A stretch of 64,000 nt of DNA, taken from the NCBI RefSeq assembly GCF_950295315.1, contig NW_026647647.1, positions 1 through 64,000 on the forward strand, in the 5' to 3' direction. The stretch is from Erinaceus europaeus. Its lineage: Eukaryota; Chordata; Mammalia; Eulipotyphla; Erinaceidae. A program made the translations under genes and the position numbers. Positions within the stretch are counted from its first letter, which is position 1. The number at the start of each line of letters is the position of its first letter. The notes under the pieces were generated by a model that was given only the letters and a program-made list of their open reading frames with translations, was not told the DNA's origin and did not search any database. Of this stretch, positions 21,079 to 31,535 are shown piece by piece.

Positions 21079-21270
21079 GTTTTTTTTTTTTCCTTACTGG
21101 AGCACTGTTCAGCTCTGCTTTATAGTCAAAGGTTGGAAGGGACTGAATCTGGGGCCTTGGAGACTCAGGCTTCAAGGTCTTTTGCCACTATACCCCCAAG
21201 AAAAAGATGGAGGTGGGGGGGGGGGGAAGAAAGTCTTTTGCATAACCCTTATGCTATACTCCTGGCTACA
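21079..21270 (-). mobile_element. Type IV SINE with internal insertion
   Basis: Minus strand: AGCCAGGAGTATAGCATAAGGG head, then a second CAAAAGACTTTC-type segment separated by a G-run (21213-21226), then GGCCCCAGATTCAGTCCC and GAGCTGAACAGTGCTCC. This looks like two overlapping partial copies or a local duplication. Confidence 0.65.
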
Positions 21271-22479
21271 AAAGAAGGAAATTTTAAGAGCACATTATTC
21301 TCCATACTACACACTATTTAATGATTCACAGCCATTTAAGGTTATGGGTAAGACCATTATTACTATAACAAAGGAGAAAACAGATTTGAGAAATGTGAAA
21401 GGACCATTAAAAAAAAAAGTGAAATCACCTGTCTAATGTCCTTTCATTACATGAAGTTTAAGAATGAAAATGACAGCTGTCTGGTCACCTAAGCCACATT
21501 CTTTCCCACCTGCCACTCTTCACTACACAGGGACAGATGATGTTAAGAATGCCTTTGGTGGGAGTCTCATCTTATAAAATAGATGTCTTGCTTACATGTT
21601 AACACCACTTTTGATCACCCCCCTTTAAATAAATAAATAAATAAAAACAGCTAAAAATAAAACCCTGCCCCAGAGACCCAGATGTCTTGGAAAGGTCTCC
21701 TGGCTGGCAAACCCTTGGCTCAGTGAATGCTTCTGTTTATTTCCCCTTTTACTGCTTCTGATCCCTGGGAGGAAGGCTGCTGGTATAGCCAGAGTGAGAG
21801 AAGAAACACTACACTGATACAGTTGCTAAGGTAACCACCATCTACCTGGTGGTTACCGGGTTTTAAGTTCATGGACATTTTAGCCTACCTTCCAGAAATA
21901 TATAACTTAAAACCTGCCATCTAAAGGGATTTGGGTGTTCCTGGATCGGTTTGCTACATCTAGGACAACACAGAGGATGGATTCCAAAGAAGGTGACATC
22001 TTCAGCTTGTGACTTGGGGTGCACTTCAGCCATGGAGATCAAAGGAGAGACAGACTCCAAAATGGAATTGTCTCGAATGACCTCGTGGGGATTCATTCAG
22101 TGACTCTAGTGTGCCTGTGACTTAAAGAGACATATAAGACTGAGATTTCTGCCCCCACCCCCGTCCCCAGCCCCACCCCCAGCAGCAGATGTTCAAGACA
22201 TGAGAATAACAGATTTTGCTTGGGAAAGAGGCAACAGTTTCAGCAGGGAATGTTATCTTTTTTAGACTTGTTAACACTTCAAGTGCATCGTCTGCTGAGT
22301 GTGTTGAGAACTGCCATATTTGATTCTTTCGATGAGATCCTTAATAATTCACAAAGCCTCACCCCTTCCATAACCCTTCTAGTCCTAAATACTATTCTAG
22401 TCCTCAATACTGGATTGCCTCTGTTAGCTACTTCCATTAAATGCCACCCCATCACTTTATTGGGGGGGGGGTAGCTAAC
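21271..22479. other. Single-copy-looking DNA with a candidate regulatory motif
   Basis: Largest non-repeat block of this part of the window. It contains the X-box/hairpin listed next, an AAATAAATAAATAAAT run near 21627 and a C-rich stretch at 22152-22183. No gene recognised. Confidence 0.4.
21822..21857. promoter_or_regulatory. Candidate RFX X-box overlapping a perfect 11-bp inverted repeat
   Basis: GTTGCTAAGGTAAC (21822-21835) fits the palindromic X-box pattern bound by RFX factors. The overlapping GGTAACCACCA (21830-21840) and TGGTGGTTACC (21847-21857) are perfect inverted copies with a 6-bp loop, so a second half-site follows. Confidence 0.4.
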
Positions 22480-22866
22480 AGTTTATAGGCAAGTTGTTGA
22501 CAAAAGGCTACAATTCCTCACCTCTCTCTGTTATAGGTATCTGCATTACATTCATACCCCCCAGTGTAGGTCCTTTGACACCTTCATTTACCAGGACCCT
22601 ACAATACCCCTAGGGCCCTCCCTTTCCTTGTTTCTCAGAGTTCTTTGCTTAGATGCAATACACCCCACCCCAGTCCAAGATTTACTTTGTGTTTTTCCTT
22701 TTTGTCTTTGTTTCTTAAGTCCCAGCTATAAGTGAGATCATGCCAAATCTGTCCTTCCATTTGGGGCTTAACTCACTTCCTTTCCTCCTAATTTCAGCTG
22801 AGCTCCTTCTAGAATGTCATGGGAGTGCATACATACCCCCACTGAAAATTCAGATTTTTCAAAGTT
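22480..22866 (-). mobile_element. Old L1 3' region
   Basis: Read on the minus strand it resembles the older L1 3' UTR seen at 63555 and 41640: the CCAAATGGAAGGAC, CACTTATAGCTGGGACTTAAG and TTGGACTGGGGTGGGGTGTATTGCATC regions. Diverged. Confidence 0.55.
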
Positions 22867-23125
22867 CAGTCCTAGAGGTGGTACAGCGTTGAGAGCACTG
22901 AGCTCTCAATTGGGATGCATTGGATCGACCTTCCCGTGGTGCATCCCGTGAGTACCCATTTATTGGGGAAACTGACGATCCTTCCTAGCCGACTGAATCC
23001 ACATGGATCCCAGTCACTTTCAAAGCCAGCAACAAACAGACATCAGGCTCAACCTGACGCTGTTGACTGGCTACGGAAGAAGGGCAAACGCTAGAAGAAG
23101 AAGGTCCCAAGTTCAATCCTCAGCC
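22867..23125 (+). mobile_element. Type III SINE split by a Vingi-derived insertion
   Basis: The head AGTCCTAGAGGTGGTACAGCG and following half (22876-22907) match the type III SINE. The rest, GGTCCCAAGTTCAATCCTCAGC (box B half), resumes at 23103 after the Vingi derivative. Confidence 0.7.
22908..23102 (+). mobile_element. Non-autonomous, internally deleted Vingi element
   Basis: About 130 bp of non-coding sequence (TGGGATGCATTGGATC to AAAGCCAGCAACAAAC) joined directly to the last 65 bp of Vingi. That 3' part, including the TAG stop and GAAGAAGAAG tail, is identical by eye to 48868-48932. Hedgehog genomes are known to carry several families derived from Vingi by internal deletion, and this fits that class. 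It has no coding capacity. Confidence 0.75.
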
Positions 23126-23134
23126 TCTCTCTCT

Positions 23135-23326
23135 CTCTTTCCTTAGAGACAGAGAGAAATTGAGAGAGAAGGAGGAAGCAGAGAGAGATAGAGACAGGGA
23201 GACACCTGCAGTCCTGCTTCACCACTTGTGAAGCTTTTCCCCTGCAGGTGGGGACCAGGGGCTTGAACCTGGGTCCTGGTGCACTGTAATGTATGAACTT
23301 AACCAGGTGCGCCACCGCCTGACCTC
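23135..23326 (-). mobile_element. Type II SINE
   Basis: Minus strand: AGGCGGTGGCGCACCTGG head, GGTTCAAGCCCC box B, CCCCACCTGCAGGGG and TCTCTCTCAATTTCTC. Well preserved. Confidence 0.9.
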
Positions 23327-23360
23327 TTTCCTTCATATTTCTTTTCTTAAGGTGGATTTT

Positions 23361-23589
23361 CTTTTCTTTTTAAAAATTATCTTTATTAAATTTATTGATT
23401 GATTGGATAGAGACAGCCAGAAATATAGAGGGAAGGGGGTGACAGAAAAGGAGAGAGATAGACACCAGCAGCCCTGCTTCACCACTCGAAAAGCGTTCCC
23501 CCTGCAGGTAGGGACTGGGGGGCTTGAAACCTGGGTCCTTGAGCACTGTAATGTGAGCACTTAATCAGATACACCACTGCCCGGCCCCT
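23361..23589 (-). mobile_element. Type II SINE
   Basis: Minus strand: GGGCCGGGCAGTGGTG head, GGTTTCAAGCCCC, CCCTACCTGCAGGGGG and a CCAATCAATCAATAAATTTAATAAAG tail. Confidence 0.9.
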
Positions 23590-23617
23590 CTCCTGCCTAA
23601 TTGTTTTTAAATGTTTT

Positions 23618-23872
23618 ACTTTTTTAAAAGATTTATTTATTTTCCCTTTTTGTTGCCCTTGTTGTGGTTATTGATGTTGTTGGATAGGACAGAGAGAAAT
23701 GGAGAGAAGAGGGGAGACAGAGACGGGATGAGAGTTGCAGACCTGCCTCACCACCTGTGAAGCGACTCCCCTGCAAGTGGAGAGCCAGGGGGGCTCGAAC
23801 CAGGATCCTTATGGTGGTCCTCATGCTTTGCGCAACCTGCGCTTAACCCACTGCACCACCACCCAATTCCCT
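23618..23872 (-). mobile_element. Type I SINE
   Basis: Minus strand: GGGTGGTGGTGCAGTGGG head, GGTTCGAGCCCCC box B, CACTTGCAGGGGAGTC and an AACATCAATAACCACAACAAGGG tail. Confidence 0.92.
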
Positions 23873-24213
23873 CACCTTCCTATTTTTAAAAGATTTTTCT
23901 CTGTCTCCTTCACTTACTAACTCTCCAGTAAAAGCCAATTTGGGAATGACCTGCCTTACACTAGTCCTTAAAGATGAACCAGAGAATACAGTGAGGTTCT
24001 TGGCCTCCTAGTACCTGTGGTCTAGTGAGAAAACCAGGTTGGTGAGAAAGTAATCACAGTATGGAGCAGGATGAAGCATGTTTCCAGCACATCTAGCCAC
24101 ATTTGATGGTGCAGGGATGGTTTGTGGGAAATAATACACATCCATGTTAAGTAAGTATTATCTGTATCATCTCTTCATCTCATTGGAAGATGTTTCATAT
24201 AAATCTTCTTTTA
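23873..24213. other. No recognisable feature
   Basis: Single-copy-looking interval between SINEs. Confidence 0.4.
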
Positions 24214-24226
24214 AAAGATTGTTACT

Positions 24227-24531
24227 GGGAGTCGGGTGGTAGCGCAGCATGTTAAGAGCACCTGGCGTGAAGGCTTATGAACCATAAGGATCCTGGTTCA
24301 AGCCCTCAGCTCCCCAGCTGCAGGGGAGTCGCTTCACAGGCGGTGAAGCAGGTCTGCAGGTGTCTTTCTCTCCCCCTCTTTGTCTTCCCCTCCTCTCTCC
24401 ATTTCTCTCTCTCTATCCTATCCAACAATAATGACATCAATAACAACAACAATAATAACTACAACAACAATAAAAACCAAGGCAACAAAAGGGAAAATAA
24501 AGCAATAAATGTAAAAAAAAAAATTTTTTTT
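24227..24531 (+). mobile_element. Type I SINE
   Basis: GGGAGTCGGGTGGTAGCGCAGC head to an AACAACAATAAAAACCAAGG tail. 13-bp TSD with one mismatch, AAAGATTGTTACT / AAAGATTGCTACT (24214-24226, 24532-24544). Confidence 0.95.
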
Positions 24532-24545
24532 AAAGATTGCTACTT

Positions 24546-24728
24546 ATTTTTTACTATTGGCTAGAGACAGAAAGAAATCAAGAGAGAAAGGGGAGATAAA
24601 GAGGAAGAGAGACACCTGCAGCCCTGATTCACCACTCTGGAAGCTTTCCCCCTGTAGGTGGGAACTCGGGGTTTGAACTCAGGTCCTTGTGCACTGTCCT
24701 GTGTATGCACTCAGCCAGATGCACTAGT
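24546..24728 (-). mobile_element. Type II SINE, head lost
   Basis: Minus strand body and box B (GAGTTCAAACCCC) present. The 5' head ends at TGCATCTGGC. Confidence 0.8.
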
Positions 24729-24813
24729 TATTTATATTGTTTCGAACTATTACTTCTGAGGAATGGCTGTGTGAAAGACTTGGACTAGAAGGAAATTAAT
24801 AAAAAGGAAACAT

Positions 24814-25140
24814 GGGGGTCAGGTGGTAGCACAGTGGGTTAAGTGCTTGTGGCGCAAAGCACAAGGACCGGTGGGAGGATCCCGGTTCAAGCCCCCCAGC
24901 TCTCCACCTGCAGGGGAGTTGCTTCACAGGTGGTGAAGCAGGTCTGCAGGTGTCTGTCTTTCTCTCCCTCTCTCTGTCTTCCCCTCTTCTCTCCACTTCT
25001 CTCTGTCCTATCCAACAATGACCGACATCAACAACAGTAATAACCACAACAAGGCTACAACAACAAGGGCAACAAAGGGGGGGGGGGAATGGCTTCCAGG
25101 AGCAGTGGATTCATGGCGCAGGCACTGAGCCCCAGCAAAC
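24814..25140 (+). mobile_element. Composite type I SINE
   Basis: Complete type I unit, a G-run (25078-25087), then the extra module GGCTTCCAGGAGCAGTGGATTC to AGCCCCAGCAAAC. The module's right arm is missing. Confidence 0.88.
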
Positions 25141-25330
25141 AAACTTGCTACCTGTTAAAAAGAAGTATTTCAACATATCCCTGGGTTTCAATTTACTATG
25201 ATATTTACACTCTTCTGCATACAACACAAAGATTTACGGGAAGTCAGTGTGTGTGATGTACATTCAAAATTTATTCTCACGAAGATACAAAGACAAACAG
25301 AATACAGATTGAGGGCGTTCTTTCCTAGAG

Positions 25331-25644
25331 TATTGTGAAGTCTCCTGGGTGGAGCTGGAAGGGTTCATGTTAAGTGAAATGGACCAGAAGAAGGGGTGAA
25401 TATGGAATGATATCACATACAAGTGGAGCTTAAACTTTTAAGGAGAAAGAGGCAAAAGGGGGAGACCCAGAGAGACTAGATAGCTAAGTCCAGGAATGCG
25501 GAGCTGCACAATGTAGAGCCTGACAGCTTGTTGAGGACCCAAGGCACAGTGGTGGATGAAGCTGTGCCCCTCTGACAACAACTGTCTTGCAAATCATTGT
25601 TGACACATTTCAACACTCACAACTCATTTAAAAAGGAGCCTCCT
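25331..25644 (+). mobile_element. Old L1, 3' part of ORF2 and start of 3' UTR
   Basis: Degraded match to the L1 segment at 31530-31630 (GGAGCTGGAAGG, TGTTAAGTGAAATGGACCAG, GAATGATATCACATACAAGTGG). It was target for the next L1. Confidence 0.7.
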
Positions 25645-26601
25645 ATCGTTACCAAATAATGTGACGATAACAATAACTGTCCATTGCTTTCTTGAACCCT
25701 AAGACAATAGGAACCTCACATTTCCACTATAGAGCCTATATTTCCCCCTGTCCTGGAACCTTAGGGTGGGGCCCACTTTTCTGCATACTGCTCTCAATTC
25801 AAATCAAATAATATTGCATCCGTGGATCGAAGCCTAATCAATGCAACTAGTGCCACTCCAGTATGCTTCACTTCAGACTGTGTCCAGAGACTTCAGTTGT
25901 GGAATGACAACCCTTCAGCTTCATCACTCGGGTGAGACCTTTCCTTTCCAGGTGTTCCACTCCCCAATAAAGTCCCCAAACCTAGATATAGTCCAGGTCC
26001 CCTGAGATAGAGCATAGGTTCACACGTGCCATAAACTAGGGGAAAAATATATACCTGAAAGCAGAAGTACACAAGAGCATACAGGGAATACCCCCGACAC
26101 TTCATCTGCACTATTCCAGTCTTTAGGTCCATGATTGTTCAACAATTTGTTTGGCTTTGTATGTTAACTCTCTTTTCAGCCACCAGGTTCCGGATGCCAG
26201 CAAAATGCTGACCAGACTTCCCTGGACAGACGACCCCATCAATGTGTACTGGAGCTCTGCTTCCCCAGAGCCCCACCCTACTAGGGAAAGAGAGAGAGAC
26301 TGGGAGTATGGATCGACTAGTCAAAACCCATGTTCAGTGGGGAAACAATTACAGAAGCCAGACCTTCTACCTTCTGCAACCTACAAGGACCCTGGATCCA
26401 TACTCCCAGAGAGATAGAGAATGGGAAGCCTATCAGAGGAGGGGATGGGATATGGAGATCAGGTTATGGGAATTGTGCAGAATTGTACCCCTCTTATTCT
26501 ATGGTTTTGTTAATGTCTCCTTTCTTAAATAAAAAAATAAATAAATAAAAATAAGTAAAAACTCAAGACCCCAAGCATATGAGGCATGTAAAAAAAAAAA
26601 A
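25645..26601 (+). mobile_element. Young 5'-truncated L1 with probable 3' transduction
   Basis: Terminal 0.9 kb of the young L1 3' UTR, ending in TCTCCTTTCTTAAATAAAAAAATAAATAAAT (near 26515-26560). About 28 bp of non-L1 sequence (about 26563-26590, ACTCAAGACCCC to GGCATGT) and a second, pure A-tail follow. A perfect 15-bp TSD, AAAAAGGAGCCTCCT (25630-25644, 26602-26616), encloses both tails, so the extra DNA came in with the element. Confidence 0.9.
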
Positions 26602-26616
26602 AAAAAGGAGCCTCCT

Positions 26617-27735
26617 CTGGAGGTAGACACAGGCCTACAGGCTGAAAGCTCTATACTCACCTCTCATTTGTCGTGGTTAGTCAGTTCGAGTCTACCACCC
26701 TAAGAGAATTCCCAGGATACCTAGTGGATTCCTTCTAAATTGCATATTTTTGTAGTTAGAGCACAGAAAACTGTTTAGAACCTTCTAAAATACGGTTTTC
26801 AACATTCTCAGGGCCCTCCAGACAAGAAAGAACACCCCTTTAGCTCTGCTTCCTGGTGGACAGAGACAGTTGCCCTTGCAGGACGCTCTCTTCATCTTTC
26901 AGGGTGGAGCCGGAAAAGCCACCATGGTGGGCAACCTCCACGATTTCTTGCCATCTTTGCTCTTATCCAAGAGCCTCACCTTCTCCCTGATGAAACTAAG
27001 CATCTTCTTCCAGCACTTAGTTTCCTCGTCGGAAGGCTGAGAAAAAGCAGCATGTTGGGGAGCCGTCGTGGGGCTGAGATAAAGGTTCTTGGGAATCGCA
27101 AACACTTCTGAGAGCAAAGATGCTTCCATGTGCAGTGATGGAAGTGCCCCTCTGAGAGAAACCTGCTCTGATGGACTTGGCTTCCCCACCCCAATTTTAA
27201 GAATACAACTAGGCTGTTATGCAATAGGATTCAATATGATGATTAGACACTTGATATATATCGCCATCCTGATTGATCTCAGCTGCCTGAGAGGCAGCAC
27301 CATTACCCTTGGCAGAGAATGTTTCTGGGAGAGCTCTACAGTCATACTGCCGTTCTGTGGTAAAAGCTAGGAGCTCAGTTTCCCTTGTAACTTTTCCTTT
27401 TTCTTTATGTTAGAATGCTTCCATATGCTGTTCTTATTTTATTTTATTTTAATTATTTCACTCAAGTCTGGATGATGACAAAGCCCACTAAAGAGTTCAT
27501 TTAAAATTCTGGCAAAGAAAGAAAGAAAAACCTGATGAATTCTCTTTCATTAGCTCTAGGCATTCCCTGGGTTCATTTCCAAACTTTAAATTGTTGACAA
27601 ACAGACAGACAGACAGACAGACAGTCAGATAGAATCAGGCATCTTCAGGTATTCTTAGGTCCTGGATTCTCAGAAATCCATTTGGGAAGGACACAGAGAT
27701 GGGAAGATAACTGTACACTTAAAAACTCAATGATA
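26617..27735. other. Single-copy-looking DNA with a candidate exon
   Basis: No repeat family recognised except an ATTTTATTTTATTTTA run (27436) and ACAG repeats (27598-27624). A possible minus-strand coding exon is listed separately. Confidence 0.45.
26980..27151 (-). other. Possible internal coding exon (172 bp), gene unknown
   Basis: On the minus strand a pyrimidine-rich acceptor, GGTTTCTCTCAG, precedes 27151 and a near-consensus donor, GAGAAG/GTGAGG, follows 26980. The frame between them is open, extends from 27189 to 26899, and is not repeat-derived. Its residues are mixed and charged near the end (about DEETKCWKKMLSFIREK). I do not recognise the protein, and an open frame of this length can occur by chance. 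Confidence 0.25.
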
Positions 27736-27862
27736 GCTGTGGGAGGTAGATAGCATAATGGTTATGCAAAGAGACTCTCATGCCTGAGGCTTCAAAGTCC
27801 CAGGTTCAATCCCCACACCACCATGAGCCAGAGCTGCGCAGTACTCAGGTAATAAATAAATA
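27736..27862 (+). mobile_element. Type IV SINE
   Basis: GGGAGGTAGATAGCATAATGG head, CCTGAGGCTTCAAAG, CCAGGTTCAATCCCC box B and CACCATGAGCCAGAGC, then an AATAAATAAATAAG tail. Best plus-strand example of the family. Confidence 0.88.
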
Positions 27863-28085
27863 AGTCATTGATAAGTAAGTATTCAGATATAGCTTTCTGT
27901 GATATGACTCTCTCTCTCTCTATCTATCTCTATCTCTCCCTCCCTCCCTCTTTGTTATACACACTTTTACATAGGGACACTAGCATGAGCTCACAAAAAA
28001 TGAAGAACAACCCTTATAAAACTGGAACATCAAACCTGAAATAAAGCGGTACCCCACGACTTCTTTGTTTTTGTTCTGATTCTCT

Positions 28086-28087
<2 letters not shown>
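27863..28087. other. No recognisable feature
   Basis: Contains a CTCTCTCT/TATCTATCTC/CCCTCCCT microsatellite at 27907-27950, otherwise unassigned. Confidence 0.4.

Positions 28088-28122
<35 letters not shown>
28088..28122 (+). repeat. (AAT)n microsatellite
   Basis: About 11-12 uninterrupted AAT units. Confidence 0.97.
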
Positions 28123-28125
<3 letters not shown>

Positions 28126-28147
28126 GAGATCAGTACATATTGAATTC

Positions 28148-28275
28148 TTTTTTTTTTTAAACCAGAGCACTGTTCAGCTCTGGCCTATGGTGGTACGGGG
28201 GACTGAACCTGGGACTTTGGAGCCTCAAGCATGAGAGTCTGTTTGCACAACCATTATGCGATCTACCCTCCACCT
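28148..28275 (-). mobile_element. Type IV SINE
   Basis: Minus strand: GGGTAGATCGCATAATGG head, CATGCTTGAGGCTCC, CAGGTTCAGTCCCC box B and AGAGCTGAACAGTGCTCTGG, with A-tail at 28148-28160. Confidence 0.88.
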
Positions 28276-28794
28276 GCATATTGAATTCTTGCATTCTTCC
28301 AGCCAGGAGGCATGAAAATCAGAATATTGAATGGGCCAGAGATGAGATATTAGAAAATGTTAGTATGAAAAATCAAATGTTATACATATATCGATTCCTT
28401 ATGTTTCATACTTTGAACATGGGCAATATTATACAGCAATTATATTCTATTAAAAGTGAAAAGCAATGCTTTTTTTTTTTTGTAACTTAGCCAGAATATA
28501 CATATGCCAACACTGGGAAGGGCTTGGACTTAGTTAACACAAGAGGAGCAGTGACTTGTGGGGCAGTGAAGCTGTAAAGACTCTTATGGAAAAAAAGACT
28601 CCAGTGGAGACAACCCTTCCTTTTCAATTTAATTTTAAAAATGATTCTTCTACAACTCTTTCTTTGCATAATACAACATAAATCTAAATTAGACAAAGAA
28701 AGGATTTCTGGGCTCTTAATATGAAAAACTATTTTAAGATAGTAGATATGTGAAACAGAGATTATAGACAGCACTGTATATTAAGAGCTCACTT
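28276..28794. other. Unassigned; right part has a diverged duplicate at 35160-35470
   Basis: 28640-28790 resembles the sequence on the far side of the L1 stack (phrases ATTCTTCTACAACTC, ATTTTAAGATAG and GTATATTAAGAGCT versus the 35165-35470 counterparts). No gene seen. Confidence 0.5.
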
Positions 28795-29308
28795 TCCAGT
28801 CCTATTCTCCACCCTGACACAATCTTCCCATATAGTACAGTGTTTTTCCACCTGAATGTTGGCTATCAGCTTCAGGCAAAAATTACTCAAGTCATGGGCC
28901 ACAAAGAACATTCCTAAAACAGAGTTCCAAGCTTCTTCCTACACAAAGACTCCCTAGTTTTACCTGCTCTATTCCTATCTTTGAGTTTCTGTTTATTAAA
29001 CAATTTATTCTGTTTTCTATCTTAGCACCTTTCAGCCACTAAGTTGCAGATGTTACCATAATGCCATCCCCTGGGAGATGACCTCACCAATATGTCCTGG
29101 AACCTCCCCTCTTCAGAGCCCTGCCTCACTAGGGAAAGATAGAAACAGGCTGGGGGTGTGGATCCACCTGCCACCACCCATATTCAGCAAACAAGCAATT
29201 ACAGAAGCCAGAACTCACAACTTCTGCACCCCATTAAGAATTTTGGTCCAAAAGAACTAGGGGAGCGGAGCCAAGATGGAGACTTTGGAGTGAACTCTTA
29301 AGCCAACT

Positions 29309-31535
29309 ATGAAGCCAACATCACTTTGATGCCAAAAGCAGATAGGGACACAACAAAAAAGGAAAACTACAGACCAATATCTTTGCTGAACATAGATGCC
29401 AAAATATTAAACAAGATCCTGGCCAACTGGATACAGCAGTATATCAAAAAGATTGTTCATCACGAACGACCAAGTGAGATTTATCTCAGGAATTCAAGGT
29501 TGGTTCAACATATGTAAGTCAATCAATGTCATTCACCACATCAATAAAAGCAAAACCAAACACATGATTATCTTAATAGATGCAGAGAAAGCCTTTGACA
29601 AAATCCAACACCCATTCATGCTCAAAACACTGCCAAAAAAATGGGAATAGATGGGAAATTCCTCAAGATGGAAGATTCCATATATAGCAAACCCACAGCC
29701 AACATCATACTCAATGGACAGAAGCTGAAAGCATTTCCCCTCAGATCGGGAACTAGACAGGGCTGTTCATTGTTACCATTACTCTTCAATGTAGTATTGG
29801 AAGTTCTTGCCATAGCAATCAGGCAAGAGAAATAAATCAAAGGAATACAGATTGGAAGGGAAGAAGCCAAACTCTCACTATTTGCAGATGACATGATAGT
29901 ATACATAGAAAAACCTAAAGAATCCAGCAGAAAACTACTGGAAGTTATTAGGCAATATAGCAAGGTGTCAGGCTACAAAATCAATGTACAAAAATCAGTG
30001 GCATTTCTTCATACAAACACTAAATCTGAAGAAGATATCCAGAAATTACTCCCATTCACTGTTGCAGCAAAATCAATAAAATACCTAGAAATAAACCTGA
30101 CCAACGAAGTAAAAGACTTGTATACTAAAAACTATGAGTCGAGTCACTATTCAAGGTGATAGAAAATGATACCAAGAAATGGAAAGACATCCCATGCTCA
30201 TGGATTGGAAGAATTAATATCATCAGAATAAATATTCTACCCAGAGCCATATACAAAATTTAACACAATACCCATCAAATTTCCACCAAGCTTCTTTAAG
30301 AGAATAGAACATAAACTGCAGTCATTTATCTGGAACGAGAAAACACCCAAAATTGCTAAAACAATCTTGAGGAAAAGAAATATAAATGGAGGTATCACAC
30401 TCCCAGATCTCAAACTATATTATAAGGCCATCATCATCAAAACAGTCTAGTACTAGAACAAAAATAGGCACACAGACCAGTGGAACAGAATTGAAAGCCC
30501 AGAACTAAACCCCCACACCTATGGACATCTAATCTTTGATAAGGGGTCCCAAAGTATTAAATGGAGGAAGGAGGCTCTCTTCAATAAATGGTGCTGGGAA
30601 AACTGGGTCGAAACATGTAGAAGAATGAAACTGAACCACCTTAACTCACTAGAAACAAAAATCAACTCCATATGGATCAAGGACATGGATGTTAGGTCAG
30701 AAACTATCAAATACTTAGAGGAAAACATTGGTGGAACACTTTCCCACCTAAACCTCAAGGACATCTTTGATGCTACCAACCCAATTGCAAGGAAGACTAA
30801 AGCAGAAACAAATCAATGGGACTACATCAAATTGAAAAGCTTCTGCACAGCCAAAGAAACTATCACACAAACAAGGAGACCCCTCACAGAATGGGAGATC
30901 TTCACATGCCATACATCAGACAAGAGACTAATCACCAAAAGATACAAAGAGCTCAGCAAACTTAGCAACAAAAAAGCAAATGACGCCATCCAAAAATGGG
31001 CAGAGAATATGAACAGAACATTCACTACAGAAGAGATGCAAAAGGCTAACAAACACATGAAAAACTGCTCCAGGTCATTGATTGTCAGAGAAATGCATAT
31101 AAGACAACACTGAGATACCACCTCACTCCTGTGAGAATGGCATACATCAAAAAGGACAGCAGCAACAAATGGTTGAGAGGCTGTGGGGACAGAGGAACCC
31201 TTCTGCACTGTTGGTGGGAATGTAAATTGATCCAATCTCTGTGGAGAGCAGTCTGGAGAACTCTCACAAGGGTAGAAATGGACCTTCCATATGACCCAGT
31301 AATTCCTCTCCTGGGAATATACCCCAAGGACTCCATAACACCCAACCAAAAAGATATTTGTACACCTATTTTCATAGCAGCACAATTCATAATAGCTAAA
31401 ACCTGGAAGCAACCCAAGTGCTCAACAACAGATGAATGGCTGAGAAAGCTGTGGTATATATATACACAATGGAATACTATGCAGCTATCAAGAACAATGA
31501 ACCCACATTCTCTGACCCATCTTGGATGGAGCTAG
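29309..31535 (+). pseudogene. L1 ORF2 pseudogene (RT and C-terminal region)
   Basis: Reverse-transcriptase blocks are recognisable in order: the [20 protein letters not shown] block (29360), a [10 protein letters not shown] block (29578), GTRQGCS (29750) and the catalytic FADD (29881-29892). The C-terminal cysteine region lies near 31180-31230 and WMKL-like sequence near the end. Frameshifts and stops occur at about 29460-29500, 29640, 29835, 30160 and 31110, so no functional protein is encoded. The endonuclease domain is missing. Confidence 0.93.

Noticed and set aside
30822..31412. 196-codon minus-strand frame
   Set aside because: Shadow of L1 ORF2 on the opposite strand.
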